The position numbers were made by a program, and so were the translations under genes. This document shows, piece by piece, positions 1-7,961 of a DNA stretch of 28,581 bases (position 1 is the stretch's first letter; each line of letters begins with the position of its first letter). Source of the stretch: Gemmatimonadota bacterium (GTDB lineage: Bacteria; Gemmatimonadota; Gemmatimonadetes; Gemmatimonadales; Gemmatimonadaceae); NCBI GenBank assembly GCA_028287225.1, contig JAQBPZ010000165.1:1-28581 (forward strand), given 5' to 3'. Under the pieces are notes generated by a model. It saw only the letters and a program-made list of their open reading frames with translations, searched no databases and was not told where the DNA came from.

Positions 1-883
1 CGGTGTAGACGTTGTCGAATACCTCGCCGATCACGTGGAAGCTGCTGGTGAGGTTGGGGCCCGCGTCGCCCACGAACAGGCGCACGCGCTCGCCCACCTT
101 CGCCTGGAGTGCACCGGCCCCGGTGAGTGCGCCGACGCTGCCGTTGAACACCACGTAGGTCGGCCGCTCGTCGATGCCCTTGTCCATGTCCAGCGACTGG
201 AGCCCGTGCTCGCCGAACTTGCCCTTCGTGTAGAACTCGCTCTGCAGCACGAAGTATTCGCGGTCCACTTTCGGCAGGCCGGCCTTCGGCTCCACGAGGA
301 TCATTCCATACATGCCGTTCGCGATGTGCATGGGGACCGGCGACGTGGCGCAGTGGTAGATGAAGAGCCCCGGGTTCATCGCGGTGAAGGTGAACACCGT
401 CTCGTGGCCGGGCAGCGTGAGCGAGGCCTTGGCGCCGCCGCCCGGGCCCGTCACGGCGTGCAGGTCGATGTTGTGCGGCATGGTGCTGTTCGCCGCGTTC
501 TTCAGGTGCAGCTCCACGAGGTCGCCCTCGCGGACGCGGATGAAGCTGCCGGGGACGGTGCCGCCGAAGGTCCACATCGTGTACTCCACGCTGTCGGCGA
601 GGCGCATCGTCTTCTCGATCACGTCGAGGTTCACGATCACCCGCGTCGCGTGGTCGCGCGTGATCGGCGCGGGCACGTTGGGGGCGGCGGTGATGGTCGC
701 GATCTCCTGCCCGACGATCTCGTCGGACGGCGTGCGGACGGGTACTCCGCCGCGCTTCATCTCGCGCGCATCGGCGGAGCTGCAGCCCGCGAACGTCGCG
801 CTGGCGAGCAGCGCAGCCGCGGCGAGCAGGAGACCGGTGAGGGAGCGGCGCATGATGGGGTGGGATCTGGACGTCGCGTTCAT
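1..883 (-). CDS. nirK: Copper-containing nitrite reductase NirK, lipoprotein form (3' end outside window)
   Basis: Reduces nitrite to nitric oxide in the periplasm as part of denitrification. The gene runs leftward off the window, so only the first 294 residues are visible. An ATG at 883 is preceded by GGAGG at good spacing. A hydrophobic leader ends in a lipobox (TFAGC, Cys34), implying a lipid-anchored enzyme. Two cupredoxin domains follow. By family knowledge the visible copper ligands are: HNIDLH at 137-142 (type-1 His137, catalytic Asp140, type-2 His142), HC at 177-178 (type-2 His177, type-1 Cys178), type-1 His186 and Met191, and His283, matching the catalytic His of domain 2. Cys178 and His186 are separated by seven residues, not the eight of the Alcaligenes-type enzyme; I associate this with clade II NirK. 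It lies 42 bp downstream of an Rrf2 regulator gene and is probably cotranscribed with it. The alternative, a generic multicopper oxidase, is unlikely because the NirK ligand set is intact. Confidence 0.93.
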   Translation of the reverse strand, partial: MNATSRSHPIMRRSLTGLLLAAAALLASATFAGCSSADAREMKRGGVPVRTPSDEIVGQEIATITAAPNVPAPITRDHATRVIVNLDVIEKTMRLADSVEYTMWTFGGTVPGSFIRVREGDLVELHLKNAANSTMPHNIDLHAVTGPGGGAKASLTLPGHETVFTFTAMNPGLFIYHCATSPVPMHIANGMYGMILVEPKAGLPKVDREYFVLQSEFYTKGKFGEHGLQSLDMDKGIDERPTYVVFNGSVGALTGAGALQAKVGERVRLFVGDAGPNLTSSFHVIGEVFDNVYT

Positions 884-925
884 GGACGTACCTCCGAATG
901 GGTTGACTGCGGTGCTGCGATCGAG

Positions 926-1333
926 CTAGGCGGCGCGACCCGTCAGCAGGTCGGCCAGGGTGGTGTTGGTGAGTGGTGCGCGCCGCGCGTCGGTCAGCGC
1001 GGTCCAGCGGTGGTGTGCCGCGCACGGCTGCGCGAGGTTGCACGGTCCGGTGCCGAGCAGGCATCGCCCCGATGGATCCGGGTCGTCGAACAGGTCGATG
1101 ATGCGGGCCACCGTGAGCTCATCGGGCGCGAGGGCGAGGGCGAAGCCGCCGGTGGGTCCGCGACTGCTGGTGAGGACGCCGGCCTTGGCGAGCGCGTTGA
1201 GCGTCTTGCTCATGTAGTTCCGCGGGGTGCCGGTGGCCTCGGCGATCTCGTCGGCCGACACGGGCGGCGTGCCATAGGCGCGCCCCAGGAGGAGCACGGC
1301 GCGCAGTGCATGATCAGCGGTCGTTGAAAGCAT
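926..1333 (-). CDS. Rrf2-family [Fe-S] transcriptional regulator, NsrR-like
   Basis: A 135-residue winged-helix regulator. The N-terminal HTH is clear (about residues 24-66, with SADEIAEATGTP then the GGF wing). It is followed by three cysteines, C91, C98 and C104, in the position where Rrf2 proteins bind an iron-sulphur cluster. In E. coli NsrR these are C91, C96 and C102. The longer reading that starts at 1363 is disfavoured: it would add ten residues before the conserved Rrf2 start (MLSTTADHALRA) and would place the start codon inside the palindromic operator at 1357-1376. The gene precedes nirK in the same direction, so NO or nitrite-related control of nirK and autoregulation are the obvious inference. 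IscR-like or other Rrf2 roles cannot be excluded by sequence alone. Confidence 0.88.
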   Translation of the reverse strand: MLSTTADHALRAVLLLGRAYGTPPVSADEIAEATGTPRNYMSKTLNALAKAGVLTSSRGPTGGFALALAPDELTVARIIDLFDDPDPSGRCLLGTGPCNLAQPCAAHHRWTALTDARRAPLTNTTLADLLTGRAA

Positions 1334-1356
1334 CCTGCCCCGGCGAATAGGCGAGT

Positions 1357-1376
1357 TTCTCATCTCGATATGAGAA
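1357..1376. promoter_or_regulatory. Palindromic operator candidate for the Rrf2 regulator
   Basis: TTCTCATCTCGATATGAGAA is a 20-bp dyad with 7-bp perfect arms and a central TCGA; only the pair at 1364/1369 mismatches. It sits 24 bp upstream of the preferred start of the rrf2-nirK pair. Rrf2 regulators bind dyads of about this length next to their own promoters, so autoregulation is likely. It is also 229 bp upstream of the rightward gene at 1605. Confidence 0.6.
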
Positions 1377-1570
1377 TGGCGCTTGCGAGGGGGGCGGCCT
1401 ATCGGGAGAAGTGCGGAACTTCTGCGAGGGAAATGGCGGTACCCGTGTCAGGAATTGTCCGCATCGACGCCGTGCTCGGGCAGGCGCGTTGCGGCGCGGG
1501 GGCGCGCGTAGGGAGTTCCACGCGAATCTTCCATCGAACGCCCGACAGACCATGCCCTGGCAGTCGCCGA

Positions 1571-1600
1571 CATTCCGGGTAGTCCCGCTACCCCGGAATG
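1571..1600 (+). other. Inverted repeat abutting the start codon of the next gene
   Basis: CATTCCGGGTAG and CTACCCCGGAATG form a 12-bp stem with one bulged base and a 5-nt loop, ending 4 bp before the ATG at 1605. No T-run follows, so it is not a classical terminator. It occupies the place where a ribosome-binding site would be, so it could be an operator or an mRNA structure limiting translation. Confidence 0.4.
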
Positions 1601-1604
1601 TCAC

Positions 1605-2141
1605 ATGGCCGTCGTGTCCCTCGTCCCCGCGTTGCGCATTCCCGCCCGGCTGCGGCGCAGCGCGACGCTCGCGATCCTGCTCGCCGCCGGCATTGCCGTC
1701 CCGTCACGCGCGCAGCTCTCCACGTGCCCGGCCGCCGGACCCGTCCCGCCGGACGCTTCATACAGTCGGTGTGCGCTCAGCATCGTCCCGGCATGGAACG
1801 GCTTGCTGCTCGCCCGTGGCGCGAGCGCGGAGCGACTCGGCAACCTCGCCTTCTTCTGGCCGCACCCGATCGCCAGGCTCGTCACGGGCGACTCGGCGCG
1901 GGAGTCGGCGGGGCATGCGTTCGTGACGCGCCGGCGTGCAGCCGTGCTCACCGACCTGGGCGGGCTCCTCCTGCTCGCGGGTGTCGCGGGCGCGGCGCGT
2001 CGCGGTGACATCGCGGGAACCCCGCGCGCGCTCGCCGTCGCCGGCGCGGCGATGTTCGCGGCGAGCATCCCGCTGCATTTCGCGGCCGACGGCTGGATGA
2101 GCCGCGCGGTCTGGTGGCACAACACTGCGTATTCTCGCTGA
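1605..2141 (+). CDS. Small exported/membrane protein of unknown function
   Basis: I do not recognise a family in this 178-residue protein. An N-terminal hydrophobic stretch (about residues 20-36) ends in a plausible signal-peptidase site (SRA before Gln). Two later hydrophobic segments, around residues 112-130 and 142-160, look like membrane spans, and two cysteines (Cys41 and Cys56) lie in the exported part. The codon pattern is typical of the surrounding high-GC genes, so the ORF is probably real. The start at 1605 lacks a Shine-Dalgarno because a hairpin fills that space. It lies between the divergent rrf2-nirK unit and xfp-ackA (123-bp gap to xfp), and no functional link to either is demonstrated. 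Confidence 0.6.
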   Translation: MAVVSLVPALRIPARLRRSATLAILLAAGIAVPSRAQLSTCPAAGPVPPDASYSRCALSIVPAWNGLLLARGASAERLGNLAFFWPHPIARLVTGDSARESAGHAFVTRRRAAVLTDLGGLLLLAGVAGAARRGDIAGTPRALAVAGAAMFAASIPLHFAADGWMSRAVWWHNTAYSR

Positions 2142-2264
2142 GGCGCGCCTGAGCAGGGCGGGCCGTCGGATTGCGGTGCGTGGCGCCGCGCTTGCGTGTT
2201 CCTCATCCACTGATTGTCAGGGCCGCTCACGGACCGGCAGTCTCCGCCCTCTGCTGGAGTCCCG

Positions 2265-4637
2265 ATGACCGTCGCACTCCCCGTCGCCACCGATACGCTC
2301 CGCCTGGTGGACGCCTGGTGGCGTGCCGCCAACTTCCTGTCCGTCGGGCAGATCTACCTGCGCGCCAACCCGCTGCTCCGCGAGCCGCTCACCATTCAGC
2401 AGGTGAAGCCGCGCCTGCTGGGCCACTGGGGCACGACGCCCGGCCTCAACTTCGTGTACGCGCACATGAACCGCGCGATCCGCGAGCGCGACCTGTCCGC
2501 GATCTTCATCGCCGGACCGGGGCATGGCGGCCCTGGCGTCGTGGCGAACACCTACCTCGAGGGGACGTACTCCGAGGTCTATCCCGCCATCACGCGCGAC
2601 GTCGCCGGCCTGGCGCGGCTGTTCACCCAGTTCTCGTACCCCGGGGGCATCCCGAGCCACGTCGCCCCGGAGACACCGGGCTCGATCCATGAGGGCGGCG
2701 AGCTTGGCTACTCCCTGCTGCACGCGTACGGTGCGGTGTTCGACAACCCGGATCTGCTCGCGTGCTGCGTCATCGGCGACGGCGAAGCGGAGACCGGCGC
2801 GCTCGCGGCGAGCTGGCACTCGAACAAGTTCCTGAACGCGGCGCGCGACGGCGCGGTGCTGCCCATCCTGCACCTCAACGGCTACAAGATCGCCGGCCCC
2901 ACGGTGCTGGCCCGCATCCCTGAGGCCGAGCTGACGGCCCTGATGCAGGGATACGGGTACGAGCCGCACTACGTGGCCGGCGACGATCCGGCGGCGATGC
3001 ACGCGTTGATGGCGTCCACGCTCGACGTCGTCCTCGACAAGATCGCCGGCATCCAGCGAGGTGCACGCTCCACGAGTGAGGCAGGGCGACCCAACTGGCC
3101 GATGATCGTGCTGCGGTCGCCGAAGGGATGGACGGGCCCCGTCACGGTGGACGGCAAGGCGACCGAGGGCTCGTTCCGCTCCCACCAGGTGCCGCTGGCG
3201 GGGCTCGCGGAGAATCCGGAGCACCTGGCGCTGCTCGACACGTGGATGCGGAGCTATCGTCCCGAGGAGCTGTTCGATGCGGAGGGCAGGCTGGTGCCGG
3301 AGCTCGCCGCCCTCGCCCCAGCGGGCGACCGGCGCATGAGCGCCAGTCCACATGCCAACGGTGGGCTCCTGCTGCGGGATCTGATCATGCCGGACTTCCG
3401 TGAGCACGCGGTGCCGGTGACCGCTCCGGGCGCCACCGACGGCGAGGCGACACGCGTGCTCGGCACCTTCCTGCGCGACGTGATGCAGCGCAACAGCGCC
3501 GCGCGCAACTTCCGTGTCATGGGCCCGGACGAGACCAGCTCGAACCGCCTCGATGCGCTGTTCGAGGTCACCGGGCGGATGTCGTCGGCGGAGATCCTGC
3601 CGAGCGACGTGCACGTGGCCGCGGACGGGAGGGTGATGGAAGTGCTCAGCGAGCATCTCTGCCAGGGATGGCTCGAGGGCTACCTGCTCACGGGGCGACA
3701 CGGCCTCTTCTCCTGCTACGAGGCGTTCATCCACATCATCGACTCGATGTTCAACCAGCATGCGAAGTGGCTGACCACCACTCGGCGCATCCCCTGGCGC
3801 GCGCCGATCGCGTCGCTGAACTACCTGCTGACGTCGCACGTCTGGCGTCAGGACCACAACGGGAACAGCCACCAGGACCCCGGCTTCCTGGACCATGTGG
3901 TGAACAAGAAGGCCGACGTCGTGCGGGTCTACCTGCCGCCCGACGCGAACACCCTGCTCTCCGTCGCCGACCACTGCCTGCGGAGCCGCAACTACGTGAA
4001 CGTGATCGTGGCGGGCAAGCAGCCGTCGCCGCAGTGGCTGTCGATGGACGACGCCATCGCCCACTGCGAGGCGGGCCTCGGCGTGTGGCCGTGGGCCAGC
4101 ACCGACGAGGGCCGCACGCCGGACGTCGTGATCGCCAGTGCGGGGGACGTGCCGACGCTGGAGGCGCTCGCCGCGACCGCCCTGCTGCGCACCTGGCTGC
4201 CGCACCTTCGCGTGCGTTTCGTGAATGTCGTGGATCTCATGACGCTCCAGCCGCAGAAGGAGCACCCGCACGGGCTGAGCGACGCCGCGTTCGACGCGAT
4301 CTTCACGACCGACCGGCCCATCGTGTTCGCCTTCCATGGGTATCCGTCGCTCATTCACCGGCTCACGTATCGCCGGACGAACCATGGCAACCTGCACGTG
4401 CGCGGCTACCGGGAGGAAGGCACCACGACCACGCCATTCGACATGACCGTGCTGAACGGCCTCGACCGGTTTCACCTGGTGCTCGACGTCGTCGCGCGGG
4501 TGCCCGGGCTCGCCCTGTCGAACGACGGGCAGCGCATCCTCCGACGCTGCGAGGACCGGCTCATCGAGCATCACCGCTACATCCGCGAGCATGGCGACGA
4601 CATGCCCGACGTGCGCGACTGGCGGTGGCCCGCGTGA
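2265..4637 (+). CDS. xfp: Xylulose-5-phosphate/fructose-6-phosphate phosphoketolase
   Basis: A thiamine-diphosphate enzyme that splits xylulose-5-P (and often fructose-6-P) with phosphate into acetyl-phosphate and glyceraldehyde-3-P or erythrose-4-P; cytoplasmic. At 790 residues it has the family length and looks intact. Family motifs are plain: GHWGTTPGLNF near residue 52, GPGHGGPG near 86, SYPGGIPSH near 127, IGDGEAETG (ThDP/Mg site) near 171, and HLNGYKIAGPT near 204. The C-terminal domain contains WRQDHNGNSHQDPG. The ATG at 2265 has GGAG five bases upstream; an in-frame TTG further up (2214) lacks this support. Its stop overlaps the ackA start by 4 nt, so acetyl-P is handed to acetate kinase for ATP. 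Substrate preference (Xpk or Xfp) cannot be read from sequence. Confidence 0.97.
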   Translation: MTVALPVATDTLRLVDAWWRAANFLSVGQIYLRANPLLREPLTIQQVKPRLLGHWGTTPGLNFVYAHMNRAIRERDLSAIFIAGPGHGGPGVVANTYLEGTYSEVYPAITRDVAGLARLFTQFSYPGGIPSHVAPETPGSIHEGGELGYSLLHAYGAVFDNPDLLACCVIGDGEAETGALAASWHSNKFLNAARDGAVLPILHLNGYKIAGPTVLARIPEAELTALMQGYGYEPHYVAGDDPAAMHALMASTLDVVLDKIAGIQRGARSTSEAGRPNWPMIVLRSPKGWTGPVTVDGKATEGSFRSHQVPLAGLAENPEHLALLDTWMRSYRPEELFDAEGRLVPELAALAPAGDRRMSASPHANGGLLLRDLIMPDFREHAVPVTAPGATDGEATRVLGTFLRDVMQRNSAARNFRVMGPDETSSNRLDALFEVTGRMSSAEILPSDVHVAADGRVMEVLSEHLCQGWLEGYLLTGRHGLFSCYEAFIHIIDSMFNQHAKWLTTTRRIPWRAPIASLNYLLTSHVWRQDHNGNSHQDPGFLDHVVNKKADVVRVYLPPDANTLLSVADHCLRSRNYVNVIVAGKQPSPQWLSMDDAIAHCEAGLGVWPWASTDEGRTPDVVIASAGDVPTLEALAATALLRTWLPHLRVRFVNVVDLMTLQPQKEHPHGLSDAAFDAIFTTDRPIVFAFHGYPSLIHRLTYRRTNHGNLHVRGYREEGTTTTPFDMTVLNGLDRFHLVLDVVARVPGLALSNDGQRILRRCEDRLIEHHRYIREHGDDMPDVRDWRWPA

Positions 4638-5875
4638 AGATCCTCGTGCTGAACGCCGGTTCGTCGTCGCTGAAGTTCCAGCTCATCGAGACCGACGGGG
4701 ACGCGATCGCCGGCTCCACGGATCGTCGCCTGGCCCGCGGGCAGATCGACCGCATCGGCGGCGCGGCCATCGTGACGACGACCGCCGGCGACGCCCCGCC
4801 GTCCAAGACGACGGCGATCATCCGCGATCACACGGCCGCGGTCGAGCAGGTCCTCGCCTGGCTCGTCAGCGAGGCGTCGGGGCTGGCGCTGTCGCGTATC
4901 GGCGAGATCGATGCGGTCGGGCATCGCGTGGTGCACGGCGGCGAGCGGTTCGGCCATTCCACGCGCATCGACGAAGAGGTCCGCAAGGGCATCGAGGACC
5001 TCATCGAGCTCGCGCCGCTGCACAACCCCAACAACCTCCGCGGCATCGCGGCGGCGCGTGCGGTGCTCGGCCCCGCCGTGCCACAGGTGGCGGTGTTCGA
5101 CACCGCGTTTCACCAGACGATCCCCGAGTCCGCCTTCCTTTATGCACTTCCGTACCAGCTCTACCGCCGGCACGGCGTGCGGCGGTACGGCTTTCACGGC
5201 ACCTCGCATCGGTACGTCGCCTATCGCTATCGCCAGCTGACGGGCCGCAGCCGAGAGGACACGCGCATCATCACGCTGCACCTCGGCAACGGCGCGTCGG
5301 CCTGCGCCATCTCGGCGGGCCGTTCGGTGGACACCTCGATGGGCTTCACCCCGCTCGAGGGGCTCGTGATGGGGACGCGCTCCGGTGATCTCGACCCGGC
5401 GATCGTCGAGTTCCTCGCCAGCAAGGAAGGGCTCACACTCGGCGAGATCGACTCGATGCTCAACAAGCAGTCCGGGCTTCTTGGTCTCTCGGGGCTCACC
5501 GGCGACATGCGCGACCTGCTGTCCGAGGAGGCCGAGCATGGCGACCGCCGCGCGCGGCTGGCGATCGACGTCTTCTGCTACCGGATCCGGAAGTACATCG
5601 GGGCCTATCTGGCGGCCATGAACGGCGCGGATGCCGTGGTCTTCACCGGCGGCATCGGCGAGAACTCGCCAACGATCCGCGCGCGGATCTGCAACGGGAT
5701 GGAGTGGCTCGGGCTGAGCGTCGACCCGCTGCGCAACGCCGGGCTTCCTGGCAATGAGGGACAGATCCACGCCGAGGATGGCCGTGTGGCCGTGTGGGTG
5801 ATTCCCACCGACGAAGAGCTCCTCATCGCGCGGGATACGTGGCGGGTGGTGACGGGGGCGGAGATCCCGTCATGA
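4634..5875 (+). CDS. ackA: Acetate kinase
   Basis: Transfers the phosphate of acetyl-phosphate to ADP, giving acetate and ATP, in the cytoplasm. The protein has 413 residues, normal for AckA. The ASKHA-fold signatures are all present: LNAGSSSLKF at the N-terminus, HRVVHGG, PLHNPNN, FDTAFH, YGFHGTSH, HLGNGASACAI, TPLEGLVMGTRSGDLDP and FTGGIGEN. The start is GTG at 4634, overlapping the xfp stop in a GTGA, which indicates translational coupling. No phosphotransacetylase gene is nearby, so here the kinase appears dedicated to phosphoketolase-derived acetyl-P, although it could also work in the direction of acetate activation. Confidence 0.97.
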   Translation: MKILVLNAGSSSLKFQLIETDGDAIAGSTDRRLARGQIDRIGGAAIVTTTAGDAPPSKTTAIIRDHTAAVEQVLAWLVSEASGLALSRIGEIDAVGHRVVHGGERFGHSTRIDEEVRKGIEDLIELAPLHNPNNLRGIAAARAVLGPAVPQVAVFDTAFHQTIPESAFLYALPYQLYRRHGVRRYGFHGTSHRYVAYRYRQLTGRSREDTRIITLHLGNGASACAISAGRSVDTSMGFTPLEGLVMGTRSGDLDPAIVEFLASKEGLTLGEIDSMLNKQSGLLGLSGLTGDMRDLLSEEAEHGDRRARLAIDVFCYRIRKYIGAYLAAMNGADAVVFTGGIGENSPTIRARICNGMEWLGLSVDPLRNAGLPGNEGQIHAEDGRVAVWVIPTDEELLIARDTWRVVTGAEIPS

Positions 5876-6058
5876 CTGTGAGCTGCTGCGCCGACCCGGG
5901 TCGAGGAGACAGCCGTGGGAGACGGGTGGGCACAGCAAGTGCAGCGACGCGGCAGCGGGGCTGAGTCGTACGAGGGAAAGCGCATGATGACCCACGGCAT
6001 GGGTCTCTGAAGCGCTGAGCCGCATGCGGACGATGCTGGTTCCGAACTGCCCGGAACA

Positions 6059-7444
6059 GTGCACGGCGCCACTCTCACGGACAACGTGACCATCCGCATC
6101 GAGCCGCTGACGCGTCGCATCCGTGCGAACGAGATCGCTCGTGGCATGTCGGCGATCCTCGGCCCACGCGCCGTCGGCATGGGGGTGTCGCTCGTCCTCG
6201 GTGTCTCCCTGGCGCGATGGCTCGGACCGGCCGCGTTCGGGCGCTACATCTTCGCGATGTCGTGGGTCGGCGTGTTGGCGTCCGTGGGTGCGCTCGGGCT
6301 CGATACGATGCTCATGCGCGACCTCGCCGCGCACCACGCCAACGGCGCATGGGCGCTTGCGGTCGGCCTGCTCCGCTGGTCGACGGGCGTGGTGCTCGCG
6401 TGCACGCTGAGCCTCGGCGTGCTGGTGGCACTTGGGGGCCCGCACGTGGCCGGCGGCCTCGGCTGGCCGCCGTGGGCGTGGGCGATCACCGGCGCGCTGA
6501 TCCCGCTTTCGGCGCTCCTGAGCCTGCAACAATCGGCGCTGCGTGGATTGCACCGGCTCGCGTGGAGCCAGCTGCCGGCGTTCGTGGCGCAGCCGGCGGC
6601 GATGCTGGCGCTGATCGGTGTCGCCGTCGTGCTGGGCGCCGAGCGTATCGCTCGTGACGACGCGCACGCGGTGCTGCTGCAGCTGCTCGCGACCGGGGCT
6701 GCCCTGCTGCTCGCGTGGACGCTGCTCGCGGCGGCATTGCCGCCGGCTGCCGGCGGCGTCCGCCCGGAATACCAGCGGCGGGCGTGGTCGGCGAGCGCCT
6801 CGTCCTTTCTGCTGATGTCGTGGCTGAACGCAGTCAACGGCCGCGTCGACGTGCTCGTCCTCGGTGCGCTGGGCGGCGCTGCCGAGCTCGGACCATATGC
6901 GGCGGCGAGGCGCGGTGCCGGGCTGATCCCGCTCGCACTCAACGTGAGCGTCACGGCCATGGCGCCCGCGCTGGCCCGGCTGTACGCGGTCGGTGACGCC
7001 CCGGGGGTGCGCGCCCTGTTCGCCCGCATGTCGCGCCTCTCGCTGTTCATCGGTGCGCCGATCGCGCTCGCGCTGATGGTCGGCGGCCAGCAGTTCCTCC
7101 GATTGTACGGGCCGGGCTTCCCGGTGGCGCGCGCCGCGCTCGCTGTGCTGAGCGCCGGCGAGCTTGTCAACGTCACCGCCGGGCCGGTCGCTACGCTGCT
7201 CGTCGTCACCGGCCACCAACGGTATGTCGCCGCGGGCGTCGCGCTCGGGACCGTGCTCAACATTGTGCTCTGTTTGCTGCTCGTGCCGCGGTGGGGGATG
7301 AACGGGGCTGCTGTCGGGGCCGCCGGTGGCGTATCGGCATGGAACATCGTACTCTGGATCCACGTCCACCGTCGTCTCGGTCCGGTGCTCCGCGGAGATG
7401 TCCGCGCAGCTACCTCCGCACGAGCGATGCTGTCCGACCCGTGA
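6059..7444 (+). CDS. Polysaccharide flippase (MOP/Wzx-like)
   Basis: An integral membrane protein of up to 461 residues with about 12 to 14 hydrophobic helices, resembling the polysaccharide-biosynthesis branch of the MOP superfamily. These proteins flip lipid-linked oligosaccharides across the inner membrane. The LGPAAFGRY segment near residue 56 is the characteristic loop after the first helix. LNAVNGRVDVLVLG near 260 matches the start of the second half, and LVPRWGMNGAA near 420 matches the conserved penultimate region. The start is uncertain: GTG at 6059 or 6086, neither with a strong ribosome-binding site. It opens a four-gene rightward cluster with a 10-bp gap to the acyltransferase. 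What it exports is unknown, and no polymerase gene is seen in the window. Confidence 0.85.
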   Translation: MHGATLTDNVTIRIEPLTRRIRANEIARGMSAILGPRAVGMGVSLVLGVSLARWLGPAAFGRYIFAMSWVGVLASVGALGLDTMLMRDLAAHHANGAWALAVGLLRWSTGVVLACTLSLGVLVALGGPHVAGGLGWPPWAWAITGALIPLSALLSLQQSALRGLHRLAWSQLPAFVAQPAAMLALIGVAVVLGAERIARDDAHAVLLQLLATGAALLLAWTLLAAALPPAAGGVRPEYQRRAWSASASSFLLMSWLNAVNGRVDVLVLGALGGAAELGPYAAARRGAGLIPLALNVSVTAMAPALARLYAVGDAPGVRALFARMSRLSLFIGAPIALALMVGGQQFLRLYGPGFPVARAALAVLSAGELVNVTAGPVATLLVVTGHQRYVAAGVALGTVLNIVLCLLLVPRWGMNGAAVGAAGGVSAWNIVLWIHVHRRLGPVLRGDVRAATSARAMLSDP

Positions 7445-7454
7445 GTCGCCGCTC

Positions 7455-7961
7455 ATGTCATCAATGATTCTGCCGACGCCCGGCATGGGTGCGCACTGCA
7501 TCATCCTCCCCGGCGTCGTGATCGGCGAGCTGTCGCGCGTCGGCAACTTCGTCTTCATCCGGAGCGAGACGCGCATCGGACGCGAGTGCACCATCGGGTC
7601 ATTTGTCGACATCGAGGGCGACGTCACGATCGGCGATCGCGTGTCGCTCCAGAGTGGCTGCTACCTCACGCGCGGCGTCGTCGTGGAGGACGACGTGTTC
7701 TGCGGACCGCGCGTGATCACGATGAACGACAAGCGGATCAGCTACCGCCGGCCTGCTCTGCGCTTCGAGCGCCAGGGCCCACGCATCCTCCGGGCGGCGC
7801 GGGTCGGCGGCGGCAGCGTGCTGCTACCCGGGGTCACCGTGGGCGAGAACGCATTCGTGGGCGCGGGCTCGGTGGTGACGAAGGACGTGCCCGATGGCAT
7901 GATCGTACGGGGCAACCCGGCGCGCGTGATCGGGCGGGTGAGCGACGAGGAGCGGTTGTGA
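7455..7961 (+). CDS. Hexapeptide-repeat acyltransferase (left-handed beta-helix)
   Basis: A 168-residue protein built of isoleucine-patch hexapeptides (for example VIGELSRVGNF, TIGSFVDIEG, VTIGDRVSL and GVTVGENAFVGAGSVVTKDVP). The C-terminal GNPARVIG is typical of trimeric sugar-nucleotide O/N-acyltransferases of the WbpD/NeuD/LpxA kind. It would add an acetyl or other acyl group from CoA to a sugar in the cytoplasm. The ATG at 7455 was chosen because it directly follows the flippase stop; the open frame extends upstream inside the flippase gene, but that part has no hexapeptide character. The stop overlaps the start of the next gene in a GTGA. Confidence 0.85.
   Translation: MSSMILPTPGMGAHCIILPGVVIGELSRVGNFVFIRSETRIGRECTIGSFVDIEGDVTIGDRVSLQSGCYLTRGVVVEDDVFCGPRVITMNDKRISYRRPALRFERQGPRILRAARVGGGSVLLPGVTVGENAFVGAGSVVTKDVPDGMIVRGNPARVIGRVSDEERL

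Noticed and set aside
35..1327. A 430-codon rightward open frame across the nirK/rrf2 region
   Set aside because: It lies opposite two recognisable genes with intact motifs; long antisense frames are common at this GC and it has no domain.
5914..6009. A 31-codon ORF (GTG start with GAGGAG upstream) between ackA and the flippase
   Set aside because: Too short and without any pattern; the apparent ribosome-binding site can occur by chance.
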